NCBI GenBank assembly: GCA_017646785.1
Contig: JAGCLX010000080.1
Span: forward strand, 1 to 20,630
Source: Alistipes sp.
Lineage (GTDB): Bacteria; Bacteroidota; Bacteroidia; Bacteroidales; Rikenellaceae
Length of the DNA: 20,630 nucleotides
Reading direction: 5' to 3'
The notes beneath the pieces are model-generated. The model was given only the letters and a program-made list of their open reading frames with translations. It was not told the DNA's origin and did not search any database. Each line of letters begins with the position of its first letter. Positions within the stretch are counted from its first letter, which is position 1. A program made the translations under genes and the position numbers. Shown here one piece after another: positions 1 through 6,082 of this stretch.

Positions 1-1542
1 GTAACAACTGATGATGGTGGACACACTGCAACTATTCCTGTGGATGTAACCGAGGAGGTCGCTGTTACAGGTGTGTCGTTGAACAAGACAATGGTCGCTT
101 TGGAGATTGATGAAAGCACAACCGTTACAGCAACTGTTGCTCCTGAAAATGCAACCAACAAAAATGTTGAGTGGAGTGTTGCTAACACCGCTATTGCTAC
201 CGTTATAGATGGTGTTGTAACAGGTGTTGCCGCAGGCGAAACTACCCTTACTGTAACCACTGTTGATGGCGGTCATACCGCAACTATTCCTGTAAAGGTG
301 GTTACCGAGAAGGTAGCGGTTACGGGTATTACGTTAAGTTTTGCTGATCCAACAAAACAAGGAACTAAATACAATGCTGTGGCTATTATTGAACCTGCAA
401 ATGCAACAAATACGAATATTACGCTTGCTTGCGATGATCCAGACTTTGTCGACATCACATATAAATTAACACAAAACAATGTTGTTATTTGGGATGTTGT
501 GGTAAAAAAGTGGGGAAAGTTTACCCTTACAGCAACAACCGAAGACGGAGGATATAGTGACTCATTTGATTCAAACGCAGAGGCTGCGGTATTGGTTACA
601 TCTATCGCAATAACTCCTGCTGCTTGCGAGATTAAGGAAGGAGAGAACAAACAACTTACTGCAACGCTTTGGCCTAAAGAACCCGACTGCAAGGATGTTG
701 AGTGGCGTAGTAGCAACACTTCTATTGCAACCGTTGATGCAAATGGTTTGGTTACAGGTATAGCAGAAGGAGAGGTGACCATTACTGCCAAAGCAAAAGA
801 TATAGGCGGAGTTGAAGGAACAGCGACTGTAAAGGTAAAAGGCGATGCCGACCCTACAAATGAGCCTACATCTATCACCTTTGACGGCAAAACAGACCAA
901 GAAATATATACTTGGTGGGGTAAGGAGGTTGATTTGAAAGCAGAGATTACTCCAGATGGAGCATCGTTAAAAACACTTACTTGGCAGTGGATTGACCCAT
1001 CTTCTTCTTCAAACCCCGATGGTTTGAAATATAATGTAACAGATGATAAGGCGACATTGACCTACACTTGGCCAAGCCAAACATCGAAACTCAGAGGCGT
1101 TAATGTTCGAGCCTTTTATGGCGATGGAAATACGGTAAATGCGAGGGCAAATGTCTATTTCCAAACTTTTGCGTGGTTGCTTAAATACTCTGAAGATGCT
1201 ATAAACTACGATGGTCTATACCCATTGAGTGAAGGTTTTAATTACAAGTATAATTGGGATAACAAAGGAACGAATAAGTTGGCATTTATTGCATATTATC
1301 GTTCTGATGTAAGTGGAAGTGGAAATGAAAATGCATTGCCACTCTACTACAAGGAGTATTATATCCCTACATCGGAATATACTCTTACTTCGAGCGACCC
1401 AAGCAAGGTTAAGGTTACAAAGAGTGCAGACGGCGAATCGTGGGATCTTGAGCGTCTGAACACTACTGACCTTGTGGCGGTAACGCTGACCTATAAGTGT
1501 GGCAGCCATACAGAGACCTACACAATCAACCTTATTCCATAG
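1..1542 (+). CDS. Ig-like (Big_2) domain surface protein, 5'-truncated by window edge
   Basis: The reading frame is open from base 1, so the true start lies upstream; 513 residues are visible. The sequence shows the end of one Ig-like module, a full Big_2 module (about residues 20-97), a divergent one (about 98-195), and another Big_2 module (about 196-280). Their hallmark pattern is visible: V-x-V-T-G-V/I at the strand start, then W-S/R-S-x-N-x-x-I-A-T-V and V-T-G-x-A-x-G. The last 230 residues, rich in Tyr, Trp and Ser, are not assigned. The module boundary recurs at a 252-base (84-residue) spacing: GTAAC-A/C-ACT at base 1 and again at 253. Big_2 modules usually act as stalks or adhesive domains of exported proteins. 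No C-terminal sorting domain is seen; the protein simply ends in TINLIP. By eye its codons are more AT-rich than those of the housekeeping genes downstream. The adhesin or stalk role is inferred; the fold assignment is firm. Confidence 0.9.
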   Translation, partial: VTTDDGGHTATIPVDVTEEVAVTGVSLNKTMVALEIDESTTVTATVAPENATNKNVEWSVANTAIATVIDGVVTGVAAGETTLTVTTVDGGHTATIPVKVVTEKVAVTGITLSFADPTKQGTKYNAVAIIEPANATNTNITLACDDPDFVDITYKLTQNNVVIWDVVVKKWGKFTLTATTEDGGYSDSFDSNAEAAVLVTSIAITPAACEIKEGENKQLTATLWPKEPDCKDVEWRSSNTSIATVDANGLVTGIAEGEVTITAKAKDIGGVEGTATVKVKGDADPTNEPTSITFDGKTDQEIYTWWGKEVDLKAEITPDGASLKTLTWQWIDPSSSSNPDGLKYNVTDDKATLTYTWPSQTSKLRGVNVRAFYGDGNTVNARANVYFQTFAWLLKYSEDAINYDGLYPLSEGFNYKYNWDNKGTNKLAFIAYYRSDVSGSGNENALPLYYKEYYIPTSEYTLTSSDPSKVKVTKSADGESWDLERLNTTDLVAVTLTYKCGSHTETYTINLIP

Positions 1543-1869
1543 GTTGTTGCGAATGATAATTTGAAAATCCGCCTTTCGGGGCGGATTTTTTATCCTCAAA
1601 CAAGCCGAAAAGACCGCAATATAATATCGGGTATCGTTTTCGATACCCGACTTTGTTAGCCATTAGCCGTTTTCCGTTTTAATCCTGCTTTGCAGGCTTT
1701 TCCTCCTTCGCACCCCACATCGTCGTTTATGGTATAGAGATTGCACAACAATCTGTCAGCTGCGGTGATAACAGCACACCACAGTGAGGTTTCTTCATTT
1801 ATTTAAGTTTATGTTTTTCTATTAGGGAAGCATGAAAAAGCCACTACCCGACAACACTGCGGAGCGCAC
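1543..1869. other. Hairpin-rich intergenic region
   Basis: No credible gene is seen here. After the terminator at 1564-1591 comes a second perfect 10-bp hairpin, TCGGGTATCG (1627-1636) with CGATACCCGA (1641-1650) and a TTTT loop. A tandem CCGTTTT repeat follows, then a short CCTGC-TTT-GCAGG hairpin near 1684-1696. An imperfect stem pairs CTGCGGTG (1760-1767) with CACCACAG (1777-1784). The region is convergent: the Ig-like gene enters from the left and the minus-strand gene ending at 1870 from the right. Terminators for both directions are the simplest reading. A small structured RNA is possible but has no promoter support. Confidence 0.6.
1564..1591 (+). terminator. Rho-independent terminator of the Ig-like protein gene
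   Basis: The arms AAAATCCGCC (1564-1573) and GGCGGATTTT (1580-1589) form a perfect 10-bp stem with a 6-base loop. A run of six T follows from 1586. It lies 22 bases after the stop codon, the expected place for a terminator. Confidence 0.9.
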
Positions 1870-2253
1870 TCAAAGATTAATCTCAATATTCTCGCCAGAC
1901 CACTGATTAACCTCCACCCTCTTATGACATACGTTGTCGGCACCGTGCAACACATCTATACTCATCTCAAAGGGCGCCGCCTCTGACACATCCGTAGTCA
2001 TCGGTAACGTATGCGGTATTACATATATATATAAGGTAAGGGCATTAGCCTCCTTAGTCACAAGTTCAATTCTACGGTTGGGGTTATATCCTCGCGGCAC
2101 CTCCCTAAGCTCAGCACCCACTGGGGCTATCTCGGAGCTATGCTTCAGGAACTCCACCTCGTCATCATCGCGCAAGACGCTACACATAACGACGATATTA
2201 TAGCGCCAAAGCTCCGAAAATTCACTGTTTACAATTATAGTATACGGTTGCAT
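1870..2253 (-). CDS. Hypothetical protein of about 127 residues
   Basis: I do not recognise the family. The frame gives a plausible protein with mixed charge and alternating hydrophobic stretches suggestive of beta structure (MQPYTIIVNSEF near the start, TLYIYVIPHTLPM in the middle, ending GENIEINL). It has no signal peptide, no membrane segment and only two Cys. I chose the ATG at 2253; an adjacent GTG at 2256 would add one residue. It is transcribed divergently from the yceD-rpmF-plsX operon. A possible -7 box (TATTTTTG) lies at 2289-2282 on this strand. The shape and the clean divergent promoter gap argue for a real gene; function is unknown. Confidence 0.65.
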   Translation of the reverse strand: MQPYTIIVNSEFSELWRYNIVVMCSVLRDDDEVEFLKHSSEIAPVGAELREVPRGYNPNRRIELVTKEANALTLYIYVIPHTLPMTTDVSEAAPFEMSIDVLHGADNVCHKRVEVNQWSGENIEINL

Positions 2254-2281
2254 CACAAAAAAAATCTATGTTTTTCTGCTA

Positions 2282-2289
2282 CAAAAATA
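2282..2289 (-). promoter_or_regulatory. Possible -7 box for the minus-strand hypothetical gene
   Basis: Read on the minus strand, 2289-2282 is TATTTTTG, matching the Bacteroidetes -7 consensus TAnnTTTG, 28 bases upstream of the ATG at 2253. No good TTTG -33 element is seen at the usual spacing, and the region is A/T-rich, so this could be chance. Confidence 0.35.
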
Positions 2290-2296
2290 GTAATAA

Positions 2297-2328
2297 TTTG
2301 CAGATTTTAGTTTTTTATCGTAAATTTG
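2297..2328 (+). promoter_or_regulatory. Bacteroidetes-type promoter of the yceD-rpmF-plsX operon
   Basis: TTTG at 2297-2300, a 20-base spacer, then TAAATTTG at 2321-2328. This matches the TTTG / TAnnTTTG consensus in both sequence and spacing. Transcription would start about 5 bases later, near 2333, leaving only some 14 bases of leader before the ATG at 2347. It is the best promoter match in the window. Confidence 0.8.
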
Positions 2329-2346
2329 CAGACTATTTGTGCTGAA

Positions 2347-2907
2347 ATGGAGCAAATTGGATTGTATACAATAGCCTTTAAAGGGCTTAAGAATGGTGAG
2401 CACACCTTTGATTTTCAGGTAGATAACAAGCTTTTCGAAGCGTTTGAGGCCGAGGAGATCAAGGGCGGTGATTGCAGTGTGCGTGCAACCCTTGTGCGCA
2501 GCGAGTCGATGTTGGAGCTAAACATCACCATCGAGGGTGAGGTTATTTGCGAGTGCGACCGCTGTCTTGAGGATTGCCCAATAGCTATCGACTATGAGGG
2601 AGACCTCGTGGTTAAGTTCTCTGACGAGACCGACTACTATGATGGCGACGTGATGTGGATATCACCCGCTGACGATGTTGTCGACCTCACGCAGTACATC
2701 TACGAGAGCATCGTACTCTCGCTACCCTACAGCCGTGTGCATGAGGATGGCGAGTGCAACCCCGAGATGTTGGCATCGTTCACCGAGATTTCGGAGGAGG
2801 AGCTTGCAGCACTTGAGGCCAAGGCTGAGGAGAGCGATGTAATAGGCCTTGACGACTACAACAAATCGGTACTCGAGGCACTAAAGAGTCAGATGGAGGA
2901 TAAATAG
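2347..2907 (+). CDS. YceD/DUF177 family protein, first gene of the rpmF-plsX operon
   Basis: The product has 186 residues and belongs to the YceD/DUF177 family, which is nearly always encoded just before rpmF; members have been linked to 23S rRNA accumulation. Visible support is the central Cys motif ECDRCLED with C70 and C73, a long acidic C-terminal half, and LSLPYSRVHEDGEC near residues 131-144. The position directly before rpmF and plsX is the classical context. I chose the ATG at 2347: an in-frame TTG at 2326 lies inside the -7 promoter box and cannot be transcribed from it. There is no Shine-Dalgarno, as is usual in this phylum. The family is secure; the biochemical role is only known in outline. 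Confidence 0.88.
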   Translation: MEQIGLYTIAFKGLKNGEHTFDFQVDNKLFEAFEAEEIKGGDCSVRATLVRSESMLELNITIEGEVICECDRCLEDCPIAIDYEGDLVVKFSDETDYYDGDVMWISPADDVVDLTQYIYESIVLSLPYSRVHEDGECNPEMLASFTEISEEELAALEAKAEESDVIGLDDYNKSVLEALKSQMEDK

Positions 2908-2992
2908 TGAAAATTGGGTTCGCGTGGTGGCTTATCCGTCGGGTTACTACGAGAACAAAAGAAACATAAATACTTAAAAATTATATTGTAAC

Positions 2993-3178
2993 ATGGCACA
3001 TCCTAAACACAAAGTCTCTTCTACACGTCGAGACAAGAGAAGAACTCACTACAAGGCTGTAGTTCCCACTGTAGTAAACTGCTCAAACTGCGGTTCAGCA
3101 GTACTCTACCACCGCGTATGCCCCGAGTGCGGCTTCTACCGCGGTAAGCTCGCTATCGAGAAGAAGGCAGCTGAGTAG
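2993..3178 (+). CDS. rpmF: 50S ribosomal protein L32
   Basis: This is a 61-residue basic protein of the large ribosomal subunit. It opens with MAHPKHKVSSTRRDKRRTHY, the typical L32 N-terminus. It carries two CxxC pairs (C30/C33 and C43/C46), the zinc-ribbon form of L32. It lies 85 bases after yceD and 80 before plsX. The 85-base leader holds no clear TAnnTTTG box, so read-through from the yceD promoter is likely. The length is normal for the family. Confidence 0.97.
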   Translation: MAHPKHKVSSTRRDKRRTHYKAVVPTVVNCSNCGSAVLYHRVCPECGFYRGKLAIEKKAAE

Positions 3179-3192
3179 TCTTCACAATTACT

Positions 3193-3230
3193 AAAAGGAG
3201 CAATACCGCAATAGCGGCGTTGCTCCTTTT
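3193..3230 (+). terminator. Terminator or attenuator between rpmF and plsX
   Basis: GGAGCAA (3197-3203) pairs with TTGCTCC (3220-3226), and inside it CCGC (3206-3209) pairs with GCGG (3214-3217) around an AATA loop. Four A precede the stem and four T follow it. It lies 18 bases after the rpmF stop and 28 bases before plsX. It probably lowers read-through, so that more L32 mRNA than PlsX mRNA is made. The T-run is short, so termination is likely partial. Confidence 0.75.
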
Positions 3231-3258
3231 GCTATTCTAACCTAACAACTTCACAACT

Positions 3259-4305
3259 ATGATTAGAATCGGTATAGACGCCATGGGTGGCGACTTCGCT
3301 CCCGAGGTAGCTATCGAGGGTGCTGTTATGTCACTTAACCTCCTCGACAAAGAGAGCCGCATCGTACTTTACGGTGACGAGCAGCGCATCCGCGAGCTCA
3401 TCAAGAAGCATGGCGCAAGCGAGGATAGCTTCGATATAGTACCTACAACGCAGGTTATTGAGATGGGTGACCACCCCGCAAAGGCATTTATCGCTAAGCG
3501 CGATTCGAGCATCACCCGCGGTTTTAACGACCTCGCTGAGGGCAAGATTGACGGCTTCGCAAGTGCTGGCTCTACAGGTGCTATGATGGTAGGCTCGATG
3601 CAGGTTATCAAGCCCATCGAGGGTGTCATCCGCCCCGTGCTCGCAACGCTCATTCCCACAATTTCGCCAGAAAAGGGTATCCAGCGCGCAGTGCTCATGG
3701 ATGTAGGTCTTAACGTAGACGCTAAGCCCGAGGTATTGGCTCAGTATGGCTTGCTCGGCTCTATCTATGCTAAGTCAGCACTCCAGATGGAGAATCCACG
3801 TGTTGCGCTTCTCAACATCGGTGAGGAGGAGGGCAAGGGTAACGCCCAGGCCAAGGCTACATACGACCTTCTGAAGGCAGACTCACGCTACAACTTTGTG
3901 GGTAACGTCGAGGCTTCGTACTTCTTCCCTGGCAACATTGGCGACGTAGTAGTTGCAGACGCCTTTGTTGGCAACAGTCTTCTTAAGATGGCTGAGGCAC
4001 TATACCGCATCAACTTCCGCCTCGGTGGTGGCAAGCCACGCCTCAAACTATGGCTTCGTCCTATCCTCGGTCGTATCGTGCCAAAGCTCTACTGGCAGTA
4101 TGACTTCTGGGATAGCATGAACGCTGAGAGCGTAGGCGGTCTTCAGGTTATGGGTGTCAACGCGCCCGTGATGATTGGTCATGGTAGCTCTTCGGCACGC
4201 GCCATCTGCAGCATGATTCTCTCTATGCAGCGCGACATTAAGAGTAACTTCCCCGCGAAGTTGCGCGAGGCACTAAAGGAACACAACAACGTAAAGGAGG
4301 AGTAA
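3259..4305 (+). CDS. plsX: Phosphate acyltransferase PlsX
   Basis: PlsX converts acyl-ACP and phosphate to acyl-phosphate, the donor for PlsY in phosphatidic acid synthesis at the inner membrane. The 348-residue length is normal. Conserved blocks visible are GIDAMGGDFAP (5-15), ASAGSTGA (101-108), GNIGDVVVADAFVGN (225-239) and GHGSSSA (307-313). The start ATG at 3259 gives the family N-terminus MIRIGIDAMGG. It follows yceD and rpmF in the classic order, but fabH, the usual next gene, is absent. A lipoprotein gene instead begins 3 bases after the stop. Confidence 0.97.
   Translation: MIRIGIDAMGGDFAPEVAIEGAVMSLNLLDKESRIVLYGDEQRIRELIKKHGASEDSFDIVPTTQVIEMGDHPAKAFIAKRDSSITRGFNDLAEGKIDGFASAGSTGAMMVGSMQVIKPIEGVIRPVLATLIPTISPEKGIQRAVLMDVGLNVDAKPEVLAQYGLLGSIYAKSALQMENPRVALLNIGEEEGKGNAQAKATYDLLKADSRYNFVGNVEASYFFPGNIGDVVVADAFVGNSLLKMAEALYRINFRLGGGKPRLKLWLRPILGRIVPKLYWQYDFWDSMNAESVGGLQVMGVNAPVMIGHGSSSARAICSMILSMQRDIKSNFPAKLREALKEHNNVKEE
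4293..4300 (+). promoter_or_regulatory. Strong Shine-Dalgarno for the repeat lipoprotein, inside the plsX 3' end
   Basis: AAAGGAGG at 4293-4300 ends 8 bases before the ATG at 4309. It is made of the last codons of plsX. Such strong ribosome sites are uncommon in Bacteroidetes, and with the 3-base intergenic gap it suggests translational coupling of the lipoprotein to plsX. The bases also encode Lys-Glu-Glu of PlsX, so the match could be incidental. Confidence 0.5.
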
Positions 4306-4308
4306 GCT

Positions 4309-5091
4309 ATGAAGATAACAAGATACTTGCTTACAGCACTCCTACTATTGGGTCTATTGTTTGTGGGTTGCGAAACACCTGAAAACAATATTGATAAGCC
4401 CAATCAGGAGGAGAACACTGGTGATAATGGCAATGAGGACTCTGACGACGACTCAGATGACAACACTGGCGACAATTCTGAAGAGAATACTGGTGACGCT
4501 GGCGATAATACTGGCGACAACTCAGACGACAACACTGGCGACAACCCAGATGATAACACTGGTGACAACCCAGATGATAACACTGGCGACAACCCAGACG
4601 ACAACACTGGCGACAACCCAGACGACAACACTGGCGACGACTCAGACGATAATACCGGTGATAACCCAGACGACAACACTGGCGACAACCCCGGTACATT
4701 ATACGTCATGGATGGTCCTTTTGATGTTACAGATTGGGTAAAGTATGAGAATGGCTATCGCAACGACTACATCTCATTCTATGAGATAGACTCTGGATAT
4801 GCTATCTACTTTGACATCTATACTGCTGAGAGCAACACCACACTTCCCACTGGTCATTATCTACTGTCTGATGGCTACGACAACTGTGCTCACCGCGAGT
4901 GGTGCTACTTTACATTCTACACTGACGGTGATCTGAATCGTTTCACTGATGGCTACATTGAGGTAATTGCAGATACTGAGCATGACTCTGGTTTCCCATA
5001 CCACACCATTAAGGCAGATTTGGTAATGGAGTCTGGCGACTCTGTATCCATAGCGTTTGAGGGTACAATCACCGAGAGTACATTCGAGTAG
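4309..5091 (+). CDS. Lipoprotein with Asp-rich 8-residue tandem repeats
   Basis: The product has 260 residues. Residues 1-20 are a signal peptide ending in a lipobox (LFVGC, Cys21). Residues 36-129 are a low-complexity acidic stalk built from 8-residue units of the type NTGDNPDD, about ten copies, some diverged (NSEE, AGD, DSDD). Residues 130-260 form a compact beta-rich domain I do not recognise, with Tyr, Trp and two Cys and the pattern L-P-x-G-H-Y-L-L-S. It is probably anchored in the outer membrane, with the repeat holding the C-terminal domain away from the surface; that is inference. It starts 3 bases after plsX and so probably shares its transcript. Function is unknown. The acidic repeat could bind divalent cations, but no canonical calcium loop is present. 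Confidence 0.85.
   Translation: MKITRYLLTALLLLGLLFVGCETPENNIDKPNQEENTGDNGNEDSDDDSDDNTGDNSEENTGDAGDNTGDNSDDNTGDNPDDNTGDNPDDNTGDNPDDNTGDNPDDNTGDDSDDNTGDNPDDNTGDNPGTLYVMDGPFDVTDWVKYENGYRNDYISFYEIDSGYAIYFDIYTAESNTTLPTGHYLLSDGYDNCAHREWCYFTFYTDGDLNRFTDGYIEVIADTEHDSGFPYHTIKADLVMESGDSVSIAFEGTITESTFE
4414..4695 (+). repeat. 24-bp in-frame tandem repeat array
   Basis: The units follow the pattern AACACTGGCGACAACCCA plus GACGAC or GATGAT, 24 bases each and coding for 8 residues. The copies in the middle (about 4530-4640) are nearly identical, while outer copies have drifted. Because the unit is a multiple of three, loss or gain of copies keeps the frame, so the stalk length can vary between strains. 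Confidence 0.9.
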
Positions 5092-5104
5092 GTATAGCAG
5101 TGCC

Positions 5105-5146
5105 CACAATATAGATGAGCTCCCTATAATGTTACACCATATTGTG
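5105..5146. other. Inverted repeat upstream of the GIN-domain gene
   Basis: CACAATAT (5105-5112) pairs with ATATTGTG (5139-5146) around a 26-base loop. It lies just after the repeat lipoprotein stop and about 80 bases before the next start. With no T-run it is a poor terminator. It might be an operator or an mRNA structure, or chance. Confidence 0.3.
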
Positions 5147-5227
5147 TAAATTTCACCGATTGATGAAACAGCGCATATCTGCATAAAAAAGTATCATCTT
5201 AGGTAAGACATAATTCAAACTGATACA

Positions 5228-5992
5228 ATGAGAATGGCTGAATTTACAAGAATCGTGATAGCTATAGTTGCGATCTCAGGACTCTGCGCCTGCGAAACAG
5301 GTCTTTTTGGGGAAGTTGGAAACGGAGTACCTGTGAATCAGGAGATTGAAGTCGGAGATTTCGATAGGATTTCTGTGTGTAGCTATGTTGATGTTTACTA
5401 CACCCAGTCCCCTGATCAGCAGAGCGTCACCCTTACGTGCGATGAGAATCTCGTTGAGTATTACAAAATCGAGGTAAGGAACGGGGAGTTAATTGTGGAT
5501 TGCAAGCGCGCCTTTTATAATAAAATTGACACACACGTAACAGTCTGCTCTCCAGTAATTAACGGAGTAAAGCTTAGTGGCTCAGGCGACCTCTATATCG
5601 ACGAAGCTGTAACAACCGAAGATAACTTTAGCATCGAAGTTAGCGGAAGCGGCGATGCAGAAATCGCTGATATAACAGCCTCATCAGCTACAGTAAGTCT
5701 AACAGGAAGCGGTGATGCTAAGATAGGCAGCATGAGAGTTTCATCAGCCGAATTTAAGACTAGCGGTAGCGGTGACATAGAGGCTAACGAGGTAACTGCA
5801 GAGAGTATATCGGTAAAAACAACAGGCAGTGGCGACTGCTACCTCGGCTGCAAGGACTCTGGCACAATCTCCGTTGATATTTCCGGAAGTGGCGATGTCA
5901 ATATCAGAGGTACGGCAAGAGCCATCGTCAACATTTCACAGACCGGCAGTGGTGATTTCGACATGTCTGACCTCAAACTCTCCGGGAAATGA
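5228..5992 (+). CDS. GIN-domain (DUF2807) lipoprotein with GSGD beta-helix repeats
   Basis: This is a 254-residue putative adhesin-head GIN-domain (DUF2807) protein. Residues 1-21 look like a lipoprotein signal, with GLCAC giving Cys22 as the lipidation site; Cys at -2 is unusual. The N-terminal part (EVGDFDRISVCSYVDVYYTQ, residues 41-60) is typical of the family. Seven GSGD motifs occur, at residues 118, 140, 160, 180, 200, 220 and 240. The last six are spaced by exactly 20 residues, as expected for stacked coils of a right-handed beta-helix. Members are found on the surface or in the periplasm of Bacteroidetes, mostly without known ligands. A second ATG, two codons in, is also possible as the start. 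The upstream TAAATTTC near 5147-5154 is a near match to a -7 box. Confidence 0.88.
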   Translation: MRMAEFTRIVIAIVAISGLCACETGLFGEVGNGVPVNQEIEVGDFDRISVCSYVDVYYTQSPDQQSVTLTCDENLVEYYKIEVRNGELIVDCKRAFYNKIDTHVTVCSPVINGVKLSGSGDLYIDEAVTTEDNFSIEVSGSGDAEIADITASSATVSLTGSGDAKIGSMRVSSAEFKTSGSGDIEANEVTAESISVKTTGSGDCYLGCKDSGTISVDISGSGDVNIRGTARAIVNISQTGSGDFDMSDLKLSGK

Positions 5993-6026
5993 TACCAGCA
6001 TTGTATTAACCTAAATATGGTCAAAA

Positions 6027-6067
6027 AAAATATAGGAGTTGGGCACATGCTCAACTCCTATATTTTT
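6027..6067. terminator. Strong bidirectional terminator between convergent genes
   Basis: An 18-bp stem pairs 6027-6044 with 6049-6066 around an ACAT loop, with a single G-T pair. It is flanked by an A-run on the left (6023-6030) and a T-run on the right (6063-6067). It therefore works for the GIN-domain gene on the plus strand and the GH57 gene on the minus strand. Confidence 0.92.
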
Positions 6068-6082
6068 GCGACTTTATATTGT

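Noticed and set aside
273..890. Minus-strand frame of 205 residues opposite the Ig-like gene
   Set aside because: The plus-strand frame has clear Ig-like modules; the opposite frame is hydrophobic and Ser/Thr-rich without a domain.
1832..1906. 24-codon plus-strand frame with a weak AGGGA upstream
   Set aside because: It overlaps the end of the minus-strand hypothetical gene, is very short, has no promoter box, and encodes no recognisable peptide.
4414..4695. CRISPR-like periodic repeats
   Set aside because: The units are contiguous 24-bp in-frame coding repeats without spacers, and no cas gene is present. The GSGD repeats at 5579-5992 are protein-level and diverged in DNA.
4331..4741. Open frames on both strands and in other frames across the repeat lipoprotein
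   Set aside because: The 24-bp repeat lacks stops in several frames, so periodic low-complexity frames appear automatically. Only the frame starting at 4309 has a signal peptide and a folded-looking C-terminal domain.
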